The notes below the pieces were generated by a model. It made no database searches. It was not told the DNA's origin and saw only the letters and a list, made by a program, of their open reading frames with translations. From DASSHA01 sp035693145 (lineage in GTDB: Bacteria; Chloroflexota; Limnocylindria; Limnocylindrales; CSP1-4), in NCBI GenBank assembly GCA_035693145.1, contig DASSHA010000139.1:1-7623 (forward strand): a DNA stretch of 7,623 bases. Direction: 5' to 3'. Positions 1-5,735 of the stretch are shown piece by piece. Position numbers and translations under genes: made by a program. Numbering within the stretch: the stretch's first letter is position 1; each line of letters opens with the position of its first letter.

Positions 1-94
1 GCAGGACGAAGACGGCGACGTTGAGCAGGATGACGATCAGGGTGATCGGCGCGCGGCGACCGCCGGGCTCGTTCTGGTCGCCGATCGGCAGCAT
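1..94 (-). CDS. Rhomboid-family intramembrane serine protease, N-terminal fragment (cut by window edge)
   Basis: Only the first 31 codons lie in the window, starting at ATG 94-92. The visible peptide is MLPIGDQNEPGGRRAP followed by the hydrophobic run ITLIVILLNVAVFVL. A short polar cytosolic leader of the form M(L/I)P(I/L)xD(D/E)N, a few Arg residues, then a first membrane segment containing 'LNVxVF', is the standard opening of bacterial rhomboid proteases. The catalytic Ser and His would lie in later helices outside the window, so activity cannot be judged. The start is 17 nt after the gluQ stop, with a weak purine run (GGGG at 103-106) 8 nt upstream, so it is probably cotranscribed with the aro genes. 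The alternative is another small membrane protein with a similar leader; the assignment rests on the N-terminus alone. Confidence 0.72.
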   Translation of the reverse strand, partial: MLPIGDQNEPGGRRAPITLIVILLNVAVFVL

Positions 95-111
95 CGTCGC
101 GACCCCGTCGG

Positions 112-1035
112 TCAGCGAGTCGCGGCGACCGGCGCGCCGAGCCGTGGCCCGACGAGCGCCGTGACATCCGACGCGGCGATCGGGCGCCACGCGTCCACGA
201 GGCCGACCGCGGCCGCCGCGGCGCCGACGACGTCGGCGGCGGTCCAGCCACGGCCGCGAAGCTCCCGCACGCCCGTGTCGCCGGCCGACTTCGAGAGCTT
301 CGACCCGTCGGCCCGGAGCACGAGGGGGTGGTGCGCGAAGGCCGGCGCCACCTCTCGGCCGAGGAGCCGCCCGAGCCGGATCTGGCGGGGCGTGTCGACG
401 ACGAGGTCGTCACCTCGCACGACGATGTCGACGCCGTGCCGCAGATCGTCGACGACGACCGCGAACGAATACGTCCAGCTGCCATTCCGGTCGCGGACGA
501 TCAGGTCGCCGCCGCCGGCGACCGGCCCGGATCGAGCACCGAGGAGGCGGTCGACCCAGCGCTCCTCGCCGTCGCCGAGCTCGGCCCGGAGCGAGAGGCC
601 GTCTGCGGGTGCGAGGTTCCGGAGGCGGCATCCGCCCGGGCAACCCGGCCCGGACCATGCGCGGCCCTCGCGGCGTGACCAGCTGGCGAACGTGGCCCGC
701 GAACAGTCACAGGCGTACACGGCAACCGCGCGCCGGAGCTGAGCGAGTGCCTCGGCGTACACGGGGCCGTTGTCCGACTGGCGATAGGACGATGCCGCTC
801 CGCTCCGAAGCTCCGCGCTGGACGGCGCGTCCGGCACGAACCCCAGCCACTCGACGTCCTCGAGGAGCGCGACCTCGAACGTCGATCGGGACCGTTCCCG
901 ATCGTGATCCTCGATCCGAAGGACGACGCTGCCGCCGACACGGCGAGCGAGGGCCCAGACGTGGATCGCGTTCGCGACGTGGCCGAGATGGAGCAGGCCG
1001 GTCGGCGCCGGCGCGAAGCGTGTGGTCGGGCTCAC
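112..1035 (-). CDS. gluQ: Glutamyl-queuosine tRNA(Asp) synthetase (GluQ-RS)
   Basis: The 307-aa product is a truncated paralogue of glutamyl-tRNA synthetase. In the known family it activates glutamate without tRNA and attaches it to the queuosine at position 34 of tRNA(Asp), in the cytoplasm. Visible class I synthetase features are RFAPAPTG at 6-13, the HIGH-type motif HLGH at 16-19, RIEDHD at 40-45, the VVVDDLRHGVDIVVRGDDL block at 193-211, and KLSKS (KMSKS type) at 246-250. A zinc site is formed by C109-x-C111 and C132-PGG-C136. The protein ends shortly after KLSKS and lacks the anticodon-binding domain that makes true GluRS about 470-490 aa long; this separates GluQ-RS from GltX. The start is GTG, overlapping the chorismate mutase stop as GTGA, with GAGGA just upstream. 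A role in queuosine modification is inferred from the family; no queuosine gene is in the window. A discriminating or non-discriminating GluRS is unlikely at this length. Confidence 0.9.
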   Translation of the reverse strand: MSPTTRFAPAPTGLLHLGHVANAIHVWALARRVGGSVVLRIEDHDRERSRSTFEVALLEDVEWLGFVPDAPSSAELRSGAASSYRQSDNGPVYAEALAQLRRAVAVYACDCSRATFASWSRREGRAWSGPGCPGGCRLRNLAPADGLSLRAELGDGEERWVDRLLGARSGPVAGGGDLIVRDRNGSWTYSFAVVVDDLRHGVDIVVRGDDLVVDTPRQIRLGRLLGREVAPAFAHHPLVLRADGSKLSKSAGDTGVRELRGRGWTAADVVGAAAAAVGLVDAWRPIAASDVTALVGPRLGAPVAATR

Positions 1036-1391
1036 GCGTCCTCGGTCGACCGGCCGGACGACCCGCCGGCGGCCGCGGCCGTCGCCCGCCGACGATCGGC
1101 CGATTCGAGGTGTCGCGTCGCCGCCATCAGGCGCCGGTAGATCGCGATCAGGTCAGCCTGTGGGAGCGGGCCGGCATTCGACATCGATACGCGCAGCAGC
1201 ACCTCGCGCTCGCGCTCGGCGTCGCGGACCGCGCGGCGGCCGGCTGCCGCCTTCGCCCGACCGACCTCCAGCCCGAGCGCAGCACGCTCCCCGAGCAACC
1301 CCACGATCCGGCGGTCGAGCGCGTCGATCCGCCGGCGCAGGCGGCGCAGCTCGGGGCTCTCGTCCCGGGCGTCCCGTCGATCGTCCGTCAT
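1032..1391 (-). CDS. Monofunctional chorismate mutase, AroQ fold
   Basis: The 119-aa all-helical protein rearranges chorismate to prephenate, the first step of the Phe/Tyr branch. Residues about 18-97 align without gaps over most of their length to the mutase domain of E. coli PheA. R19 matches R11 (LRRRIDALD), R36 matches R28, K47 matches K39 (GRAK), D57 matches D48, R60 matches R51 and E61 matches E52 (VRDAERERE). The equivalent of PheA Gln88, in the last helix (YRRLMAATRHLE), appears to be Glu96. No prephenate dehydratase, prephenate dehydrogenase or DAHP synthase domain is attached. The C-terminal 20 residues are Arg/Ala/Gly/Ser-rich and probably disordered. The ATG start overlaps the aroQ stop as ATGA, and its TGA overlaps the gluQ GTG, so it is coupled on both sides. 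The symbol is left blank because 'aroQ' would clash with the dehydroquinase. Confidence 0.9.
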   Translation of the reverse strand: MTDDRRDARDESPELRRLRRRIDALDRRIVGLLGERAALGLEVGRAKAAAGRRAVRDAEREREVLLRVSMSNAGPLPQADLIAIYRRLMAATRHLESADRRRATAAAAGGSSGRSTEDA

Positions 1392-1825
1392 CCGCGGGAC
1401 CCGAACCGTTCGGCGACCGCCTCGAGGGCGAGCTCGTACCCACGCGGCCCCTGCCCGACGAACGACGCCTCGGCGACATCGGCGAGGAAGTTCTGGTGCC
1501 GGAACGGCTCGCGCGTCGCGGGGTCGGACAGATGGACCTCCCAGAACGGCCTGGCGACGCCGAGCAGCGCGTCCCGCAGCGAGACCGACGTGTGGGTGAG
1601 GCCGCCGGCGTTGACGATGACGGCGTCGAAATCGCGGCGGTGGAGCCGGTCGATGAGGGCGCCCTCGTGGTTCGACTGGAAGGCGTCCAGCTCGAGCCCC
1701 AGGCGGCGTGCCTGGTCTCGCATCCGGGCGTGGATCTCGTCGAGCGTTGCCCGCCCGTAGATCTCCGGCTCGCGCTCCCCGAGGAGGTTGAGGTTCGGTC
1801 CCTGCAGGACGAGGACGCCGGTCAT
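1388..1825 (-). CDS. aroQ: 3-dehydroquinate dehydratase, type II
   Basis: This 145-aa enzyme dehydrates 3-dehydroquinate to 3-dehydroshikimate, step 3 of the shikimate pathway. The length and motifs are those of the dodecameric type II family. GPNLNLLGEREPEIYG lies at 9-24 with the catalytic Tyr23 and Arg18. QSNHEGALID at 50-59 is the substrate and oligomer strand. NAGGLTHTS at 72-80 contains N72 and H78. EVHLSD at 96-101 carries the catalytic H98, and REPFRH at 105-110 and GPRGYELAL close the fold. The start is the ATG 14 nt downstream of the aroKB stop; it is preceded by GGGAG with a 6-nt spacer, and it places the family's N-terminal strand (VLVLQGPN) right at the start. The stop overlaps the next start as ATGA. 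Nothing is truncated or missing, and the identification is firm. Confidence 0.96.
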   Translation of the reverse strand: MTGVLVLQGPNLNLLGEREPEIYGRATLDEIHARMRDQARRLGLELDAFQSNHEGALIDRLHRRDFDAVIVNAGGLTHTSVSLRDALLGVARPFWEVHLSDPATREPFRHQNFLADVAEASFVGQGPRGYELALEAVAERFGSRG

Positions 1826-1831
1826 CGAGCG

Positions 1832-1836
1832 CTCCC
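1832..1836 (-). promoter_or_regulatory. Ribosome binding site of aroQ
   Basis: The minus strand reads GGGAG followed by the 6-nt spacer CGCTCG and then ATG at 1825. It lies in the 13-nt gap after the aroKB stop and fixes the aroQ start, although the open frame continues further upstream inside aroKB. Confidence 0.75.
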
Positions 1837-1838
1837 GC

Positions 1839-3512
1839 TCATGCCGGCACCGGCGTCGAGCGGCCGGCGCCGACCGAATCGATGACCGCGTCGACGAGGT
1901 CATCGGGGACGTCGGTGCGGACCACGACGCCCTCTGCCGTCGGCAGGATCCAGCGGAGCCGCCCCGCGGCATGCTTCTTGTCGGCACCCATCGCGGTGCG
2001 AACGACAGACCGGTCGAGCGCGAGCGGCGTGACCGCGAGGCGGAGCTCGTCGAGGAGCGACTCCACCCGGTCCGCGCGCGCTGCTGGCGTGACGTCGAGC
2101 GCGGCGCCGATGCGGCACGCCGCCCGAAGCCCGTACGCGACGGCCTCGCCGTGGCGGAGATCGCGGAACCCGGCCGCCGCTTCCAGCCCATGGCCGACGG
2201 TGTGGCCGAGATTGAGCGCCAGCCGTCCCGCCCCCGCGGCGGGTCCGCCGCCCGTCTCGCGTTCGTCGTCGACGACGACCTCGACCTTCGCCCACAGGCA
2301 TCGTTCGACGACCTCTGCGAGGGCGCCCGAAGCCGACGAGGTCGACGCGCCGGCGGCGATCTGCGGCCCGTCGCTCTCCAGCAGCACAAACAGCCGGTCG
2401 TCGCCGAGGACGGCCATCTTGACCGCCTCGCCGAGCGCCGCGCGGCGCTCCCGATCGGGCAGCGACGCGAGGATCGCGACGTCGACGACGACGGCCGTGG
2501 GCTGGTGGAAGGCGCCCAGGAGGTTCTTGCCCTCGGGCAGGTCGACGGCCGTCTTGCCACCGATTGCGCTGTCGATCTGCGCAACGAGCGTCGTCGGGAC
2601 CTGGACGACCGGGACGCCGCGAAGCCAGATGGCAGCGAGGAACCCGACCGCGTCGCCGAGTGCCCCGCCACCGATCGCGACCAGCGGCTCGCCCCGATCC
2701 GCCCGCAGCCCGACGAGCTCCCGGGCGGCGTCCTCGACGACCGACAGCCGCTTGGCCGGCTCGCCCTGCGGGAGCATGACCGTCGCGACCTCGCGGCCCG
2801 CGTCGCGCAGCCGCTCGGCGATGCCCGCGCCGGCGGCCGTCCACGCGCCGGGCTCGGAAACGAGGATCGCCCGCCGTGCGCCGAGCTCGTCCAGGACGGC
2901 GCGAAGCTCGTCCGCGGCCGTTCGCTCACCGACGGCGAAGGCGCCGATCGGCGTTCGGGCGCGGAGCAGTGTCGTGCCGGTCGGCGCGCCGGGGTCCTCG
3001 ACGAGCGCCCGCTCGATCGCAGCGGCCACGCGGACCGGATCGGCGACGCTCGTGATCCGCAGCTCCGCCGCGGCGTAGAAGCGCTCGCGAGCGGTGCGCA
3101 GCGCGCGGACGGCGCCGACGGGGTCGCTGCTGGCCGCGACCAGCGGGCGGACGTGGCGGCTGTTGCGGAGGCGCTGGGCCGCGACCTCGGGACGGACGTC
3201 GAGCCAGACCGAACGTCGCCCGCGCAGGAGCGCCCAGCGATTGCGCGGATCGACCAGCGCGCCGCCGCCCGTCGCGACGACCCGCCGCACGCGCGGCGAC
3301 CCGTCGGGCGGACCGAGCGCGTCGATCGCCGCGCGCTCGCGGGCCCGAAAGCCAGCCTCGCCCTCGCCCGCGAACAGCTCGGCGATCGTCGTGCCCGAGG
3401 CGCGCTCGATCTCGGCGTCGAGGTCGACGAAGTGCGCGTCGCGGCGCGCGGCCACCCGCTTGCCGACGACGCTCTTGCCACTGCCCGGGAGCCCGACGAG
3501 GACGACGTCCAT
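1839..3512 (-). CDS. aroKB: Bifunctional shikimate kinase / 3-dehydroquinate synthase (AroK-AroB fusion)
   Basis: The 557-aa protein joins two pathway enzymes that catalyse non-consecutive steps. Residues 1 to about 172 are shikimate kinase (step 5, ATP-dependent 3-phosphorylation). They show a P-loop GLPGSGKS (7-14), VDLD with D32 for shikimate, FRARE (55-59), GGGA (82-85), the lid RPLV (123-126) and RERFY (142-146). After a short linker, about 186-548 form 3-dehydroquinate synthase (step 2, NAD- and metal-dependent). They show GGGALGD (281-287), the run PTTLVAQIDSAIGGKTAVD (306-324), GKNLLGAF (328-335), GEAVK with metal ligand E362, NLGHTVGH with H437 and H441, and RHGEAVA with H454. Both halves have full family length and intact catalytic residues. 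The reading frame is continuous, so this is not two genes. ATG 3512 gives the usual kinase N-terminus and lies 11 nt after the aroC stop. A fusion with this domain order is known in Thermotoga. Confidence 0.95.
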   Translation of the reverse strand: MDVVLVGLPGSGKSVVGKRVAARRDAHFVDLDAEIERASGTTIAELFAGEGEAGFRARERAAIDALGPPDGSPRVRRVVATGGGALVDPRNRWALLRGRRSVWLDVRPEVAAQRLRNSRHVRPLVAASSDPVGAVRALRTARERFYAAAELRITSVADPVRVAAAIERALVEDPGAPTGTTLLRARTPIGAFAVGERTAADELRAVLDELGARRAILVSEPGAWTAAGAGIAERLRDAGREVATVMLPQGEPAKRLSVVEDAARELVGLRADRGEPLVAIGGGALGDAVGFLAAIWLRGVPVVQVPTTLVAQIDSAIGGKTAVDLPEGKNLLGAFHQPTAVVVDVAILASLPDRERRAALGEAVKMAVLGDDRLFVLLESDGPQIAAGASTSSASGALAEVVERCLWAKVEVVVDDERETGGGPAAGAGRLALNLGHTVGHGLEAAAGFRDLRHGEAVAYGLRAACRIGAALDVTPAARADRVESLLDELRLAVTPLALDRSVVRTAMGADKKHAAGRLRWILPTAEGVVVRTDVPDDLVDAVIDSVGAGRSTPVPA

Positions 3513-3523
3513 GTGCCCGCGCC

Positions 3524-4834
3524 TCAGTCGTCGCCGCCGCTGCCCGCGACGCCCGAGGCGTCGGCGCGCAGCGATCGTGAGGCCCCGTCCTCGTCGGCGG
3601 GTCCCGTCCGATCTGCTTCGCCGGCGGTCGGCGACCCGATCCGGGCGAGGTACCGCTGGAGGCCGGCACGGGTGTCGGCGAGCGTGTCGCCACCGAACTT
3701 GTCGAGCACGAAGTCGAGCAGCGTGATGAGGACCATCGCCTCGGCGACGACCCCGGCGGCCGGCACGACGCTGATGTCGCTTCGCTCGTAGTGCGCCTTG
3801 GCGACCGGCTCGCCGGTCAGGAGGTCGGCGGATGGCAGCGGACGCGCGAGCGTGGAGATCGGCTTGACCGCGCCGCGGACGACGATCGGCTGGCCGTTCG
3901 AGATCCCGCCCGTCAGCCCGCCGGCATTGTTCGAGCGGTGGGTCCAGCCGCCATGCTCGTCACGGCCGCCGATGACGTCGTGGACCTGCGAGCCGAACCG
4001 TCGGGTCTGCTCGAACCCGAGCCCGAGCTCGACGCCCTTGACGATGTTGATGCTCATGACCGCGGCCGCGAGCGCGGCGTCGAGTCGACGATCCCAGTGG
4101 ACGTAGCTGCCGAGGCCGATCGGGACACCCGTCGCGACGACCTCGAACACGCCGCCGACCGTGTCGCCGCGCGATCGGGCCTCGTCGATCCGGGCGATCA
4201 TCCGCGTCTCGGCCTCCGGATCCGGGCAGCGCAGCGGCGAGGCGTCGGCCTCGTCGCGTGGGCGGGTGAAGTGCTCGCGATCGACGGCGACTCCGCCGAC
4301 CTCGGCGCTGAACGACCAGACGGCGATCCCCAGCTCCGCCAGGAACGCGCGGGCGACGCCGCCGGCGGCGACTCGTGCCGCCGTCTCGCGTGCGGATGCC
4401 CGCTCGAGGACGTCGCGCACGTCTCGGAAGTCGTACTTCAGCGCACCGGCGAGGTCAGCGTGACCGGGACGGACGCGGGTGACCGGCGCGGCGCGCTTGT
4501 TACCGTCGGCCGCCTGTGCCGCGAGCGTCGCCAGCTGCTCGTCGGTCAGCGGCTCGACCTGCATGACGGCACCCCAGTTCGTCCAGTCGCGGTTGGCGAC
4601 CTCGAGCAGGATCGGCGAGCCGATCGTTCGTCCGTGCCGGACGCCGGACAGGATCTCGGCTCGATCGTGCTCGATCGACTGGCGCGCCCCCCGGCCGTAC
4701 CCGCGCTGCCGGCGGGCGAGGTCGACCGCGATCGCATCGGCCGTGAGCGGCAGCCCGGCCGGCAGGCCCTCGAGGACCACGGCCAGCGTTCGGCCGTGGG
4801 ATTCGCCAGCGGTCAGAAACCGGAAGCGGCCCAC
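3524..4834 (-). CDS. aroC: Chorismate synthase
   Basis: The 436-aa enzyme eliminates phosphate from EPSP to give chorismate, step 7, using reduced FMN. Visible family blocks are LTAGESHG (7-14, with the conserved H13), RRQRGYGRG (41-49), the IEHDRAEILSG stretch that follows, RPGHADL (122-128, second conserved H125), RASARETAARVAAGG (145-159), DTVGG (224-228), SYVHWDRRLDAALAAAVMSI (243-262), RSNNAGGLTGGISNG (300-314) and the C-terminal ERSD (350-353). The last 35 or so residues are acidic, Gly- and Ser-rich and lie beyond the catalytic core, so the protein is somewhat longer than the usual 360-400 aa. The start is GTG at 4834-4832, the only start codon in this frame close to the conserved VGRFRFLTAGESHG opening. 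It lies 1 nt beyond the aroE stop, so termination-reinitiation is likely. No flavin reductase domain is fused, so reduced FMN must come from elsewhere. Confidence 0.96.
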   Translation of the reverse strand: MGRFRFLTAGESHGRTLAVVLEGLPAGLPLTADAIAVDLARRQRGYGRGARQSIEHDRAEILSGVRHGRTIGSPILLEVANRDWTNWGAVMQVEPLTDEQLATLAAQAADGNKRAAPVTRVRPGHADLAGALKYDFRDVRDVLERASARETAARVAAGGVARAFLAELGIAVWSFSAEVGGVAVDREHFTRPRDEADASPLRCPDPEAETRMIARIDEARSRGDTVGGVFEVVATGVPIGLGSYVHWDRRLDAALAAAVMSINIVKGVELGLGFEQTRRFGSQVHDVIGGRDEHGGWTHRSNNAGGLTGGISNGQPIVVRGAVKPISTLARPLPSADLLTGEPVAKAHYERSDISVVPAAGVVAEAMVLITLLDFVLDKFGGDTLADTRAGLQRYLARIGSPTAGEADRTGPADEDGASRSLRADASGVAGSGGDD

Positions 4835-4835
4835 C

Positions 4836-5735
4836 TCACGCGGTCGCGTCGCCGGACGCGACCGCTTCGCCGGCCGGCTCGCCCTCGGCCGAGCGCACGC
4901 CGCCGGCGCGCGCGCTGTCGAGCGCGGCCTGCATGACGTCGAGCGGAGCCGGCTGGCCGGTCCACAGCGTGAACGCCGCCGCTCCCTGGTGGAGCAGCAT
5001 GAGCCCGCCGTCGGCGACCGTGCAGCCGGCGGACGCGGCATCTCGCAGGAGCCGCGTCTGGCGGTAGATCAGGTCGAGCACCAGGAGGTCGGGCGGAATG
5101 ATCTCGCCCGGGATCGGCGACTCGTCCGAGGCGAGCCCGATCGCGCTCGCGTTGACGAGCAGCTTCGTCTTCGCGAGCTCGGCCTCGATGATCGAGTCGT
5201 GCCAGGGCATTGCCCGCAGCTCCATGTGCGCGGCCGTTCGGCCGAAGTGGCGGACGAGCCCCTCGGCGCGGTGGAGATGGCGGTTGAAGACGATGACCCG
5301 CTGGAAGCCCTCGGCGATCAGTCCGTAGACGACGGCGCGGGCTCCGCCGCCAGCCCCGAGGACGACCGCGTGGCGCGGCATCTTCTGCCGCCCGACGAGC
5401 GCGTCCAGGGCGACCCGAAAGCCGGGCACGTCGGTGTTGTGGCCGACGAGCCGTTTCGCCTCGCGCGTGATCGTGTTGACGGCGCCCGTCGCATGCGCCT
5501 CCTCGGTCTGGCGATCGACGAGCGGAACGACCCGTTCCTTGTGCGGGATCGTGACGTTCGCGCCGAGGATGTCGTCGCTCCGGATCTGGCTCACCGCTTC
5601 GGGGAGGGCAGCCGGCGTTCGATCCCAGAGCTCGTACGTCGCGTCAACGCCGAGCGCGTCGAAGGCCGCCTGCTGCATCGCGCCCGACAGCGAATGGGCG
5701 ACCGGATGGCCGATCAGGACGACGCGCTTGGTCAT
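4836..5735 (-). CDS. aroE: Shikimate dehydrogenase (NADP)
   Basis: The 299-aa enzyme reduces 3-dehydroshikimate to shikimate, step 4. The N-terminal substrate domain shows GHPVAHSLSG (9-18; S15 and S17 contact shikimate), ANVTIPHK (59-66) with the catalytic Lys66, GAVNTI (84-89), and HNTDVPGF (99-106) with the catalytic Asp102. The nucleotide domain shows GAGGGARAV (128-136) and the cofactor clamp NRHLHRA (151-157). The clamp keeps both Arg residues that hold the NADP 2'-phosphate but has His where Thr or Ser is usual. LVNASAIGL (193-201) and GGLMLLHQGAAAF (243-255) complete the fold. The last 20 residues are an Ala/Gly/Glu tail beyond the family core, which makes the protein about 20-25 aa longer than usual. 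The ATG overlaps the aroA stop as ATGA and has AAAGGG 7 nt upstream. These features exclude the much longer in-frame extension that runs into aroA. It is AroE rather than the quinate-utilising YdiB by operon context; the sequence alone does not rule out some quinate activity. Confidence 0.95.
   Translation of the reverse strand: MTKRVVLIGHPVAHSLSGAMQQAAFDALGVDATYELWDRTPAALPEAVSQIRSDDILGANVTIPHKERVVPLVDRQTEEAHATGAVNTITREAKRLVGHNTDVPGFRVALDALVGRQKMPRHAVVLGAGGGARAVVYGLIAEGFQRVIVFNRHLHRAEGLVRHFGRTAAHMELRAMPWHDSIIEAELAKTKLLVNASAIGLASDESPIPGEIIPPDLLVLDLIYRQTRLLRDAASAGCTVADGGLMLLHQGAAAFTLWTGQPAPLDVMQAALDSARAGGVRSAEGEPAGEAVASGDATA

Noticed and set aside
1579..1611. AroQ reads NAGGLTHTS where some members have NPGAYTHTS
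   Set aside because: Leu at the Tyr position and Ala/Gly at the Pro/Ala positions are ordinary variation in type II dehydroquinases; the catalytic N72 and H78 remain.
2540..2585. DHQ synthase motif reads DSAIGGKTAVD instead of DSSxGGKTxVN
   Set aside because: The substitutions are conservative, the binding Lys and the metal ligands are intact, and I have no reason to expect altered function.
1826..3481. Long minus-strand frame upstream of and continuous with aroQ, suggesting a large AroQ fusion
   Set aside because: The upstream part is an out-of-frame reading of aroKB (Arg/Ser-rich). aroQ has its own ATG and a good ribosome binding site, and its family starts there.
1788..3791. 667-codon open frame on the plus strand
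   Set aside because: It is antisense to aroKB and flanking ends. The composition is highly charged with no domain, consistent with a GC-driven shadow.
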